Shown here: piece by piece, positions 44,681-52,971 of the stretch
How the letters are laid out: every line of letters starts with the position of its first letter
Numbering within the stretch: the stretch's first letter is position 1
From: Palsa-1033 sp963735455
GTDB taxonomy: Bacteria; Chloroflexota; Limnocylindria; Limnocylindrales; CSP1-4
Direction: 5' to 3'
DNA length: 64,000 bases
Assembly (NCBI GenBank): GCA_963735455.1
Contig: CAVTKZ010000001.1
Span: 248,001 to 312,000 of the forward strand
The notes under the pieces: model-generated
Database searches by the model: none
What the model saw: only the letters and a program-made list of their open reading frames with translations
What the model was told of the DNA's origin: nothing
Translations under genes and position numbers: made by a program

Positions 44681-45730
44681 TCAGTCGGCGGGCCGCTCGG
44701 CGCGCTCGGCGCGCGGGCCACCGATCCGGAGACGGGTGAACGGGATCCGGATCTCGCTGAAGACCTCGATCGAGACGAGGAAGCCCACGAACAGGAGGAC
44801 CACTCCCAGGAACTTGCCGAACTCGAAGAACTCGGTCGAGCCGAACCGATTGAGGCTGTCGGTGATCGCCGGGATGAACGCGCCCAGGGCGATCAGGGCG
44901 GTAGCCGGCGCGCGCGAATGGATCCGGCCGGTCAGCAGGGCCCGGGCGGCGCCCGGCAGCGAGGCGACGAAGTTGACCAGGATCGCGACCGGCGCGATCA
45001 GCAGGTTGAACAGGAAATGGTCGCCGGGCTGGTTCGGGTCGAGCGAATAGTCGAGGACCCGCTTCTTGGGCATGAACACGTAGGTCGAGAAGACCGCGCC
45101 CAGGATCAGGGCGAACGAGCCGGTGATGTTCAGGAACGGGGTGAGCAGCCGGAGGGTGCCCGGGAACAGGTCGCCGATCGGCACGCGGGTGACCGGATCG
45201 AGGGCGAAGCCCGGGGCTGCCAAGCTCGCCGTGGCCATCAGGACGACGGACAGGATCGTGGCCCCGACGACCGCCAGGGCTGCCATGTACGGCCAGCGCT
45301 CGTTCTGGAAGTAGGTCTCGATGCCGATCGCGACGGCCAGGATGAGGGCCGTGATCAGGTACAGGATCGGGGCCAGGCCGGCGCCCGGGTAGTGCTCCTT
45401 GGCCTGGGTCAGGAAAGTGAACAGGCCGGCCAGGAAGAGGCATACCGCGAACGTGTAGCCGAAGCGGGTCTTGCCCAGCAGGAAGGCCGTGCCCAGCCCC
45501 AGCCAGCCGGCGGTCCAGACCGCGCCGGCCAGGTACCAGGTCCGATAGAGCGCCTCGTTCCAGCCGGATCCGGCGCCCAGGGCCTCACAGCCTGAGGCGA
45601 TCCCGAAGAAGAGCATCCCGATCGCCCAGATCAGCTGGTAGCCGTGGCGCCGCTCGCGCCACTGGTCGAACAGGGCCAGGCTGAACAGGATCGCCAGGAT
45701 CGACGTGACGGCCGGCAGTGCAACGCTCAT
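44681..45730 (-). CDS. Hypothetical polytopic membrane protein
   Basis: A 349-residue protein with about nine membrane helices, including SILAILFSLALFDQW, LIWAIGMLFFGIASGCEAL, WYLAGAVWTAGWLGLGTAFLLG, FAVCLFLAGLFTFL, LYLITALILAVAIGIETYF, LAVVGATILSVVLMATASL and LGVVLLFVGFLVSIEVFSEI. A cytoplasmic loop with MPKKRVLDYSLDPNQPGDHF follows a gene-family-like TYVFMPKKR. I recognise no named domain. It starts at ATG 45730, 13 nt after the stop of the small Cys protein, with the EamA transporter next, so the three look like one operon. Confidence 0.65.
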   Translation of the reverse strand: MSVALPAVTSILAILFSLALFDQWRERRHGYQLIWAIGMLFFGIASGCEALGAGSGWNEALYRTWYLAGAVWTAGWLGLGTAFLLGKTRFGYTFAVCLFLAGLFTFLTQAKEHYPGAGLAPILYLITALILAVAIGIETYFQNERWPYMAALAVVGATILSVVLMATASLAAPGFALDPVTRVPIGDLFPGTLRLLTPFLNITGSFALILGAVFSTYVFMPKKRVLDYSLDPNQPGDHFLFNLLIAPVAILVNFVASLPGAARALLTGRIHSRAPATALIALGAFIPAITDSLNRFGSTEFFEFGKFLGVVLLFVGFLVSIEVFSEIRIPFTRLRIGGPRAERAERPAD

Positions 45731-45743
45731 GGTTCCGGCCGGG

Positions 45744-46097
45744 TCAGGCGGGCACGAACTCGTGGGCGTCGCGATGGAGGCCATCGCACAGGCCCCAGCG
45801 CGGCGCATTCCCGGGAATCGGGACCGGTCGCATGATCTCGCGGACCGTGCCCAACCGGCAGAAGAGATGGCCCCGGGTGGCCATCCAGCGCCGGACATGG
45901 GCCGGATCGCCATGGAACTGGAAGGGCCCGGGATTGAGCGCCGGCCGCTCCGACCAGTTGGCCGGCAGCTCGGCGGCGACGATGTCGAGGAGGTTGATCC
46001 GCCAGGGCGTGCCCTCGATCACCTCGCGGCAGCCGTCGCAGCGGGTCGCCACGTTGTCCTTGACGATCGTCGTGATCCGGACGCCCATGATCTCCAT
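45744..46097 (-). CDS. Small CxxC protein of unknown function
   Basis: A 117-residue protein. KDNVATRCDGCREVIEGTPWRINLLDIV (about 13-40) has one CxxC of the kind found in treble-clef or zinc-finger proteins that accept a sheet of metabolite or nucleic acid. HLFCRLG and WGLCDGLH near the C-terminus supply two more cysteines. The fold may be a single zinc knuckle; no named family is recognised. It starts at ATG 46097, with TACGAT ending 8 nt upstream; ATG 46088 is a second option. It leads a probable three-gene operon with two membrane proteins. Confidence 0.6.
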   Translation of the reverse strand: MEIMGVRITTIVKDNVATRCDGCREVIEGTPWRINLLDIVAAELPANWSERPALNPGPFQFHGDPAHVRRWMATRGHLFCRLGTVREIMRPVPIPGNAPRWGLCDGLHRDAHEFVPA

Positions 46098-46187
46098 CGC
46101 CCGGGATCGTAGCACCTCGGACCGGCCCGGTCGGAACCCCGTAGCCGGCCTATTGACAGGCGGACCGGACGAGCAGAGCGTTGAACC

Positions 46188-47093
46188 ATGGCCCCTATCC
46201 AGCCGCCGCTCGAGGACCCGATCCGGCCGTCAGAGGTCGTCGGCGCGCTGTCTTTGGCTGACTTCGGGCCGCTGACTCGAGCCCCGATGCGGCTGGCGTT
46301 CATCGTGGCCGCCCTCCTCGTGGCCGCAGGCAAGACGCTGATGATCCGGGGCGACCTGGCCGATGGCATGCCGCTCGATGTGGTCGCCTACTCGGCCCTC
46401 CTGGCCGCCGGCTCGGTCCTGACCGTGTGCCTCCCGGCGCTCCTCCTGTGGCACGTGCCGGACGCCCGGCGGACCCACCGCCTGCTGCTCGCCGGGCTGA
46501 TCCTCGCGGCGGCCACCGAGCTCCTTCGATTCGCCTCGTCGGGAATCCCTGCCACTCCGGATTACTCGGCCTTCCGGCCGGCCCTCAACAACGTGGGGTT
46601 GGGCGTCGCGCCGATCGGGTTCGTGCTCGTCGGCCTTGGCCTGCTTCGGCTGCGCCATCACGGCCCCACCCGGCGGGGGTTGCTGGTCGTCCTCGCTACC
46701 CTCTTCCTGGTCGTCGCGCTGCTGCCCGTCGGGGTCGGGCTGACGAGCGAAGGACTGACCGTTGATCCGCTGCCGTTCGTCCTGAGCTCGATCTGCAAGC
46801 CGATCGCGGCCGCGTTCGCGGCCTGGGTGGCGATTGATGCCTGGCTCGATCAGGAAGAGCCCCGGACCTTCTGGACGTTGATTGCCGCGGCCCTGCCGAT
46901 CCAGGTCCTGGCCGGCCTGTTCGGAATCGGCTTGGAGCTGCCGGCCCTCCTGGCTCCACCCAGCGATCCCGACACGCTCAACACCCTCGCCTTCGCGAGC
47001 CTCGCCTTCGGGGCAATCCTGGTCCTCTCGGCGCTGGTCCTGGCCGGCGTCGCCTACGGTCGCTGCACGCCGACGGTGATCAACGAGGCCTGA
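46188..47093 (+). CDS. Hypothetical polytopic membrane protein
   Basis: A 301-residue protein with about eight membrane helices: LAFIVAALLVAAGKTLM, YSALLAAGSVLTVCLPALLLW, LLLAGLILAAATELL, VGLGVAPIGFVLVGLGLL, GLLVVLATLFLVVALLPVGVG, PIAAAFAAWVAIDAWL, TLIAAALPIQVLAGLFGIGL and LAFGAILVLSALVLAGVAYG. There is no conserved charged motif in the helices that would mark a known transporter or enzyme. No Shine-Dalgarno site precedes ATG 46188. It is divergent from the small CxxC-protein operon. Confidence 0.6.
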   Translation: MAPIQPPLEDPIRPSEVVGALSLADFGPLTRAPMRLAFIVAALLVAAGKTLMIRGDLADGMPLDVVAYSALLAAGSVLTVCLPALLLWHVPDARRTHRLLLAGLILAAATELLRFASSGIPATPDYSAFRPALNNVGLGVAPIGFVLVGLGLLRLRHHGPTRRGLLVVLATLFLVVALLPVGVGLTSEGLTVDPLPFVLSSICKPIAAAFAAWVAIDAWLDQEEPRTFWTLIAAALPIQVLAGLFGIGLELPALLAPPSDPDTLNTLAFASLAFGAILVLSALVLAGVAYGRCTPTVINEA

Positions 47094-47133
47094 ACCAGCG
47101 AAACCGCGGCACGGATTCTGGCGTAGAGCGGGC

Positions 47134-47250
47134 ATGAGCCAATTCCTCCGGCGCGACCGGATCCGGCTTGGGCTCGCCCTGTTCGTCCTGGCGATCGCGC
47201 CGATCGTTCTCGCCGCCTGCAACAACGGCGGCGGCGGACCGGCCTACTAA
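47134..47250 (+). CDS. Tiny lipoprotein (38 residues)
   Basis: A complete small reading frame: MSQFLRRDRIRLGLALFV, then the hydrophobic LAIAPIVLAAC with a good lipobox (LAAC), and only nine residues after the cysteine (NNGGGGPAY). The mature product would be a lipid-anchored decapeptide, like small entericidin-type lipoproteins. It lies 13 nt upstream of a second lipoprotein gene and may be a leader peptide or a genuine peptide toxin or antidote. No Shine-Dalgarno site is seen before the ATG. Confidence 0.55.
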   Translation: MSQFLRRDRIRLGLALFVLAIAPIVLAACNNGGGGPAY

Positions 47251-47263
47251 AGCGAGAAACGAG

Positions 47264-47902
47264 ATGAACGTCGGACTGATGGCGGCCCGGATCACTGCCG
47301 GGCTCGCCCTGATCTCGCTCGTTGCCGCCTGCTCGGCAGGAGCAGGCCCAACGGCGCCGGCCGGGGATTCGCAGGCGTCGATCGCGGCCTCAGCGACACC
47401 TGACGCCTCGACGCCTGCCTCGATCGCACCCTCGCTCGAACCACCCAGTTCAAGCGGCCCGACGGACGCGCCGATCGCCCGGGGCGGCGGTGGCAGGTAC
47501 GGCACGGGCGCCACGCCGACGCCCGATCCGACAACAAAGCCCACGCCCAAGGCGACCCCCAAGCCGGCACCAACCTTGACGATCAAGTCCGGCTCGACGT
47601 CGCTGGGCACGGTGCTGGTCACTTCGGACGGGCTGACCCTGTACGTCCTGGCCGGTGACAGCGCGACCCACTCGACCTGCACCGCCGACTGCGCGTCGGC
47701 CTGGCCGCCGCTGCTGGTCAAGGCCGGCACCAAGGTCAAGGGCGGCACGGGCGTCCATGCCGCCTTCACCACGTTCAAGCGCGGCGACGGCGGCACCCAG
47801 GTCGCCTACAAGGGCCATCCGCTCTATTCCTGGACCGGCGACTCGTATCCCGGTGACACGACCGGCGACGGCGTGGGCGGGTTCAGCGTGGCCAGGGTCT
47901 AG
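47264..47902 (+). CDS. Secreted lipoprotein of the COG4315 / Lipoprotein_15 (PF03640) family
   Basis: A 212-residue lipoprotein. The signal peptide ends in VAAC (Cys about 21), and a Ser/Thr/Pro-rich tether runs to about 105. The C-terminal domain has the family layout: LTLYVLAGDSATHSTCTADCASAWPPLL with two cysteines (about 127-150), then GGTQVAYKGHPLYSWTGDSYPGDTTGDGVGGF carrying the Y-x-[FWY]-x-x-D pattern (YSWTGD). The family is secreted, of unknown function, often near cytochrome or redox genes. GAGAAACGAG just before ATG 47264 is a weak ribosome site. It follows the tiny lipoprotein gene. Confidence 0.82.
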   Translation: MNVGLMAARITAGLALISLVAACSAGAGPTAPAGDSQASIAASATPDASTPASIAPSLEPPSSSGPTDAPIARGGGGRYGTGATPTPDPTTKPTPKATPKPAPTLTIKSGSTSLGTVLVTSDGLTLYVLAGDSATHSTCTADCASAWPPLLVKAGTKVKGGTGVHAAFTTFKRGDGGTQVAYKGHPLYSWTGDSYPGDTTGDGVGGFSVARV

Positions 47903-47959
47903 GCAGCACTTCCTGGGACCTGGCCGGCGACGGGTGCCCGCCGCAACCTGGTCCGACCG

Positions 47960-47965
47960 TATCAT
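47960..47965 (+). promoter_or_regulatory. -10 box of the leaderless DUF2652 transcript
   Basis: TATCAT ends 6 nt before GTG 47972. No ribosome-binding site lies between them. Confidence 0.5.
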
Positions 47966-47971
47966 CGTCTG

Positions 47972-49138
47972 GTGCTGTCGCAACCCGAGCCAGCCTGCCT
48001 GCTGATCGCCGATATCTCCGGCTACACCAGCTACCTGGCGCGTGCCGAGCTTGACCACGCCCAGGACATCCTGGCCGACCTGATCAGCACGGTGGTCGGC
48101 GCCCTGCGACCGACCTTCCGGCTGTCGAAGCTCGAGGGTGATGCCGCATTCGCCTACATGCTCGGCGAGCGGATCGATGGCTCGCAGCTTTTGGACACGA
48201 TCGAACGGATCTACTTCACGTTCCGCCGCCGGCTGCGCGACATCAGCCAGGCGACGGCCTGCGAATGCAACGCCTGCACCCTGATGCCGCGGCTCGACCT
48301 GAAGTTCATCACCCACCACGGACTGATCATCCGGCACAAGATCGCCGGCCACGAGGAGCTCGTCGGCTCGGACGTGATCGTGGCCCACCGGCTGCTCAAG
48401 AACCATGTGGTCGAGCGAGTCGGGACGCCGGCCTACGCCCTGTTCAGCGGCCCCTGCGTGGCGGCGATGGCAATCGATCCGGCCGCGCTGGGGATGATCG
48501 AGTATCGGGACAGCTACGACGACCTCGGCGAGGTCACCGGCTGGGTCCACGACCTCGGGGCGGCCTGGACCGCCGAGCTGGATCGCCGCCGGGTGATGGT
48601 CTCCGAAGAGGAGGCGGGCTATACCTTCGAGACGATCCAGCAGGCGCCCCGGAACATCGTCTGGTCGTTCATGACCGACCCGGCACTCCGCCCCCGCTGG
48701 CAGTTCGGAGTGGAGGCGGTCGATGAGCAGCCGGGCGCTCCGCGGCGCGGTGCCGGGACGACGAACCACTGCATGCATGGCACGGATGTCCTGATCGAGG
48801 AGATCCTCGACTGGCGGCCGACCGAGTACGTGACCCACCGGACGACGATGCCCAACGGGTTCAAGGCCGTCTCAACGTTTGCCTTCGAGGATGCCCCGGA
48901 TGGGACCCGGGTCCGGATCCGGTTCACGTGGGGCAAGAACAAGCGTGAGCGCGAGCGGGAGGAGCTCAGCTTCGTCCCGGGCATGCTTGGGGGGTTGACC
49001 GAGGCGGGCCAGGCCAAGCTGCGCGAGGTCCTGGCCGCGGAGATGGCTCGGCTCGTTGCCGTCGCCGCCGCGACGCCCGACGAGCCGGTCGTCCCGGTCT
49101 CCCAGGGCCGGGAATTGCTCGAGCCGATCAACCCTTAG
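47972..49138 (+). CDS. DUF2652 (class III cyclase-like) domain fused to SRPBCC domain
   Basis: A 388-residue two-domain protein. The N-terminal half (about 8-205) is DUF2652, related to class III nucleotidyl cyclases: LLIADISGYTSYLARAELDHAQDIL matches the first metal-binding strand and KLEGDAAFAYM the second. A CECNACTLM segment (about 92-100) has three cysteines. The C-terminal half (about 215-350: EEAGYTFETIQQAPRNIVWSFMTDPALRPRW ... GTRVRIRFTW) is an SRPBCC/START-like helix-grip fold able to hold a hydrophobic ligand. Whether it makes cAMP is unclear, because the substrate-selecting Lys/Asp pair is not evident. A leaderless GTG start is supported by TATCAT. Confidence 0.8.
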   Translation: MLSQPEPACLLIADISGYTSYLARAELDHAQDILADLISTVVGALRPTFRLSKLEGDAAFAYMLGERIDGSQLLDTIERIYFTFRRRLRDISQATACECNACTLMPRLDLKFITHHGLIIRHKIAGHEELVGSDVIVAHRLLKNHVVERVGTPAYALFSGPCVAAMAIDPAALGMIEYRDSYDDLGEVTGWVHDLGAAWTAELDRRRVMVSEEEAGYTFETIQQAPRNIVWSFMTDPALRPRWQFGVEAVDEQPGAPRRGAGTTNHCMHGTDVLIEEILDWRPTEYVTHRTTMPNGFKAVSTFAFEDAPDGTRVRIRFTWGKNKREREREELSFVPGMLGGLTEAGQAKLREVLAAEMARLVAVAAATPDEPVVPVSQGRELLEPINP

Positions 49139-49166
49139 CCAGCTCGGCGGATTCGGAGGAAGGCAG

Positions 49167-49889
49167 ATGATCGAGCGGCTCCCGGCAGCATCGCGTCAGG
49201 ACCTGCTGACGATCGTGACCACTGAGCACTTCACGCTGCAGGGCGCCCGTTCGGCGGCGATCAGCGACGCCAATGGGCGGACCAGCTTCTTCCTGAGCAG
49301 CTTATCGGCGGGCGTCGTGGCCCTGGCCTTCGTGGCCCAGGTCGCCCAGGACCGGACCGCGTTCGTCGTCCTGGCCCTGATCCTGCTGCCCTCGCTCCTG
49401 GTCATCGGGCTGTCGAGCTTCGAGCGACTGCTCCAGCTGGGGATCGAGAACATCCGGATCGTGGTCGCCATCAACCGCCTGCGGCGCTATTACCTGGAGG
49501 TCGCACCGGAGCTTCGACCGCACTTCACGCTCTCTGACAGCGACGATGCGCCCGGCGTGCTGATGAGCCTGGGCTCGATCCGGGGCGGGATCCGGCCGTG
49601 GGACATCTTCGTCACGAATGCCGGCCTGGTGGCGATCATCGACGGGATCGTGAGTGGCGTCCTCGGTGCGCTGATCGCGGTCGCCCTCGGTCAAGGCCTG
49701 GTCGTCGCGGCGATTGCCGGAGTCGTGTCCGGGGCGGTTGTCCTCGGCGCGCTCAGCGTCTATCTCGGCCGGAGCTGGCGCTCCGCGATTCGCACGTTCG
49801 GCGTTCGCTTCTCGTCCGACGCCGCCATGGATCCGACCCACGCTCCCGTGCCCGACGAGACGGCACCTGGCTCGGCGACTCATCCCTAG
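49167..49889 (+). CDS. Hypothetical membrane protein
   Basis: A 240-residue protein. Residues 1-45 are cytoplasmic (EHFTLQGARSAAISDANGRTSFFL). Two helices follow at about 50-67 and 72-88 (LSAGVVALAFVAQVAQ, FVVLALILLPSLLVIGL). A loop with ENIRIVVAINRLRRYYLE leads to two further helices at about 155-195 (GLVAIIDGIVSGVLGALIAVALGQGLVVAAIAGVVSGAVVLGAL). GGAGGA sits 6 nt before ATG 49167. The layout recalls small RipA-like or SLATT-type membrane proteins, but I cannot place it in a family. It is transcribed with DUF2652 upstream. Confidence 0.65.
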   Translation: MIERLPAASRQDLLTIVTTEHFTLQGARSAAISDANGRTSFFLSSLSAGVVALAFVAQVAQDRTAFVVLALILLPSLLVIGLSSFERLLQLGIENIRIVVAINRLRRYYLEVAPELRPHFTLSDSDDAPGVLMSLGSIRGGIRPWDIFVTNAGLVAIIDGIVSGVLGALIAVALGQGLVVAAIAGVVSGAVVLGALSVYLGRSWRSAIRTFGVRFSSDAAMDPTHAPVPDETAPGSATHP

Positions 49890-49892
49890 CCT
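49887..49892 (+). promoter_or_regulatory. -10 box of the LLM oxidoreductase transcript
   Basis: TAGCCT ends 7 nt before ATG 49900. It marks this start over in-frame codons further upstream, which would add unrelated residues. Confidence 0.45.
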
Positions 49893-49899
49893 GCCCGGC

Positions 49900-50841
49900 A
49901 TGCGGCCGTTCACGTTCCTGGCCGCCATCCAGGCGGTCCTCGACGGGCCGACCCTCGCCGCCGAGGCACGCCGGGCCGAGGCGATCGGCTTCACCGCGGT
50001 CGTCGTTCCGGACCACATGATCGAGCAGCTCTCGCCGATCCCGGCGCTGGCCACGATCGCCGCCGCGACCGAACGGGTCCGGATCGGAGCCTTCGTCCAC
50101 AACAACAGCCTGCGTCACCCGGCCGTCCTGGCCCAGGACCTGGCCAGCCTCGACGTGCTCAGCGGCGGCCGGCTTGACGTGGCGATCGGGGCCGGCTGGA
50201 ACCGACCGGAGTACGACGCGATCGGGCTGCCCTTCGAGACCGCGGCGATCCGCCAGGCGCGCCTGGAGGAGGCCGTGGCGGTCCTCAAGGGCTACTTCGG
50301 CGATCGGCCGTTCTCGTTCAGCGGCCAGCACTACACGATCAACGAGCTCGACGGCTACCCCAAGCCGGTCCAGCGCCCGCACCCGCCGTTCTTTATCGGT
50401 GGCGGCGGGCGCACGACCCTGGCCCTGGCCGGCCGAGAGGCGGACATCGTGGGCCTGGCCCCCAGGATCATCCCCGGCCAGCGCACGGATCCGGGCTCGC
50501 TGACCCTGGCTGCAACGGCGGAGAAGATCGAGTGGGTCCGCGAAGCGGCCGGCGCTCGCTTTCACGAGCTCGTCTTCAACGCCTACCCGTCGAGCTGGCC
50601 GATCGTGGTCACCGACGACGCCCGGGGCGAGGCGCGCAAGGTCGTCGAACATCTCCATGGCCGGACCGCGGAGGACCTGACCGAGGACGAGGTCCTCGAG
50701 TCGCCCCACCTGTTCATCGGCTCGATCGACGGCCTGACCGAGAAGCTCCAGATGCTGCGCGAGCGACTCGGGATCAGCTCGTTCATGCTCGGCGACATCG
50801 AGGAGCTGGCCCCGATCGTGGAGCGCCTCGCCGGCAGCTGA
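49900..50841 (+). CDS. LLM class F420-dependent oxidoreductase (TIGR03621-like)
   Basis: A 313-residue bacterial-luciferase-fold enzyme likely using coenzyme F420. Markers: RPFTFLAAIQAVLDGPTLAAEARRAEAIGFTAVVVPDHM (2-40), RVRIGAFVHNNSLRHPAVLAQDLASLDVLSGGRLDVAIGAGWNRPEYDAIG (about 65-112) with the conserved GAGW, and PHPPFFIGGGGRTTLALAGREADIVGLAP (about 160-190). The form PEY(D/x)AIG with GGGGR fits the TIGR03621 group. It presumably reduces or oxidises a small organic substrate with F420; which one is not known. No F420 biosynthesis gene is nearby. Confidence 0.85.
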   Translation: MRPFTFLAAIQAVLDGPTLAAEARRAEAIGFTAVVVPDHMIEQLSPIPALATIAAATERVRIGAFVHNNSLRHPAVLAQDLASLDVLSGGRLDVAIGAGWNRPEYDAIGLPFETAAIRQARLEEAVAVLKGYFGDRPFSFSGQHYTINELDGYPKPVQRPHPPFFIGGGGRTTLALAGREADIVGLAPRIIPGQRTDPGSLTLAATAEKIEWVREAAGARFHELVFNAYPSSWPIVVTDDARGEARKVVEHLHGRTAEDLTEDEVLESPHLFIGSIDGLTEKLQMLRERLGISSFMLGDIEELAPIVERLAGS

Positions 50842-50982
50842 CCACCTGACAGTCTCTCGCACGATCATGGACTTCAGGGGTCCGTCGCAAGGCCCAGCGT
50901 ATGATCCCAACGGGCCTGGTCCCGGGCCGCCGTCGAGACACGGCTGTCCGGAGCTCCGGCCCCATGGATCCTGGGGGACGTA

Positions 50983-52971
50983 ATGATCTCGCCGAACCGG
51001 CCGGCCAAGTCGAAGGACAAGCCGTCTGCGCCGACGCCCGACGTCGATCTCCTCTATCGCGCCCTCGTGGATTCGGCCGACGATGCGATCTTCACGAAGC
51101 GCCTGGATGGCGTGATCACCAGCTGGAATCGCGGCGCGGAACGCCTGTACGGCTATCGAGCGCACGAGATGATCGGTCGGTCGGTCACCGATCTCGCGTT
51201 TCCCGATCAGGCCGGCGAGATCATCGGCTTCCTGGCCCGGATCGCCAATGGCGACCGGATCGAGCACATGGAGACCATTCGACGTCACCGGGATGGCTCT
51301 CGGCTGGACGTGTCATTGACGATTTCGCCGATACGCGATCGGCAGGGGCAGATCGTCGCGGCCTCGACGATCGCGCGCGATATCGGCGAGCGAATCAGGC
51401 ACGAGGCGACGATCTCGGCAGCCGAGCATCGCTTTCGGGGGGTCATCGACAGCTCGCCCAATGCCTGGCTGGGAGTCGGCCTCGACGGCCTGGTCACCTA
51501 TGTCAACGAGCGCATGAGCGCGTCATTCGGCTATCGGTCGGCCGAGCTCATCGGGCAGCCGGTCGAGATCCTGGTCCCCGATCGATTCCGTGATCAGCAC
51601 ATCTCTGATCGGACGGCGTACACCGAGACGCCCGTCCCGCGGGCGGTGGGCGCCGGGCGGGAGCTTGTCGGCCGGCGCAAGGATGGCTCCGAGTTCCCCG
51701 TCGAGATCGGGCTGTCCGGAACGGCCTCAGGCGACACCATCTTTGCCTGCATCGTCGACATCACGGTCCGGAAATCACTCGAGGCCCAGCTCCTCCAGGC
51801 CCAGAAGCTCGAGTCAATCGGACGCCTGGCGGGGGGCATTGCCCACGATTTCAACAACATGCTGTTCGCGATCGGTGGTTTCGCCGATATGCTCGAGGAC
51901 GACCTCGCTCCGGACAGTCCACGGCCATTCGATCGTGCCGAGGCCTTGCGCAGCGTCAAGGCGATCAACACTGCCGCCGATCGCGCGGCCGCGCTGACCG
52001 GGCAGCTGCTCGCCTTCAGCCGCCAGCAGCCCGTAAGCCCCACGATCCTCGACGTCAACTCGTCGTTGCATTCGATCGAGCCGATGCTCCACCGGCTGAT
52101 CGGCGAGAACATCCGGCTGGACCTGGACCTGAACCCGGCCGCCGGAAACATCAGGGCCGATGCCGGTCAGTTTGGCCAGATCTTCATCAACCTCGTGGTC
52201 AACGCCCGGGATGCGATGCCGAGGGGCGGAACGATCTCGATCCAGACCGCGAATGCGATCTTCGACGAGCCGTATGCGCTCGAACACTTCGAGGTCGTGC
52301 CTGGTGCCTATGTCGTTCTCGTGGTCAGCGACACCGGGGCGGGGATGGATCAAGAAACCCGGCAGCACGCCTTCGAGCCGTTCTTCACCACGAAGGAAGT
52401 CGGCAAGGGTACTGGCCTGGGCCTGGCCACGATCTACGGCATCGTCCGCCAGGCTGGCGGGCATATCTGGCTCTACTCGGAACCCGGCCATGGCTCGACG
52501 TTCAAGCTCTTCTTTCCGCGCGTCGATCTGGCCAGCGACGCCGCCCGCCCGGAGGTCCGGCGACCGACCCGGGGTCGGGGCGGCAGGATCCTCGTCGTGG
52601 AGGACGAGGCGGCCGTCCGCGAGATGACCACGTTGATCCTCCAGCGCGGGGGCTATGAGGTGATCTCGGTCCCCGGCGCGCAGCAGGCCCTGGACCTGTT
52701 GGCGTCGACCGACAAGCCGATCGACGTCCTGATCACCGACGTGATCATGCCCGGGATCTCGGGCATCGAGCTCGCGGAGCGGATCATGGACAGCCAGCCT
52801 TCGATCGGGATCGTCCTGGTCTCGGGCTACCTGGCCGAAACGCTTGACCTCGAGGGCCTGACCAGGCGCGGAGCGGTGTTCGCCGCCAAGCCAGCGGCGT
52901 CAAGGGAGCTCCTTGACTCGGTTGCTCGCGCCCTTGTCGCCCGTCAGGGGAGCGGCGGCGATCCTCGATGA
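50983..52971 (+). CDS. Hybrid sensor histidine kinase (PAS-PAS-HisKA-HATPase-REC)
   Basis: A 662-residue cytosolic sensor. Two PAS domains occupy about 20-140 and 145-265 (DAIFTKRLDGVITSWNRGAERLYGY; PNAWLGVGLDGLVTYVNERMSASFGY). The kinase core has the His in GGIAHDFNNMLFAIGGF (about 287), the N-box VVNARDAMP, DTGAGMD and GKGTGLGLATIYGIV. A receiver domain at about 535-655 has LITDVIMPGISG with the acceptor Asp (about 586). The stop overlaps the next gene by 4 nt (ATGA), so the kinase and the REC-GAF-EAL protein should be coexpressed. GGGGGA lies 4 nt before ATG 50983. It probably feeds a phosphorelay to the EAL partner. Confidence 0.94.
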   Translation: MISPNRPAKSKDKPSAPTPDVDLLYRALVDSADDAIFTKRLDGVITSWNRGAERLYGYRAHEMIGRSVTDLAFPDQAGEIIGFLARIANGDRIEHMETIRRHRDGSRLDVSLTISPIRDRQGQIVAASTIARDIGERIRHEATISAAEHRFRGVIDSSPNAWLGVGLDGLVTYVNERMSASFGYRSAELIGQPVEILVPDRFRDQHISDRTAYTETPVPRAVGAGRELVGRRKDGSEFPVEIGLSGTASGDTIFACIVDITVRKSLEAQLLQAQKLESIGRLAGGIAHDFNNMLFAIGGFADMLEDDLAPDSPRPFDRAEALRSVKAINTAADRAAALTGQLLAFSRQQPVSPTILDVNSSLHSIEPMLHRLIGENIRLDLDLNPAAGNIRADAGQFGQIFINLVVNARDAMPRGGTISIQTANAIFDEPYALEHFEVVPGAYVVLVVSDTGAGMDQETRQHAFEPFFTTKEVGKGTGLGLATIYGIVRQAGGHIWLYSEPGHGSTFKLFFPRVDLASDAARPEVRRPTRGRGGRILVVEDEAAVREMTTLILQRGGYEVISVPGAQQALDLLASTDKPIDVLITDVIMPGISGIELAERIMDSQPSIGIVLVSGYLAETLDLEGLTRRGAVFAAKPAASRELLDSVARALVARQGSGGDPR

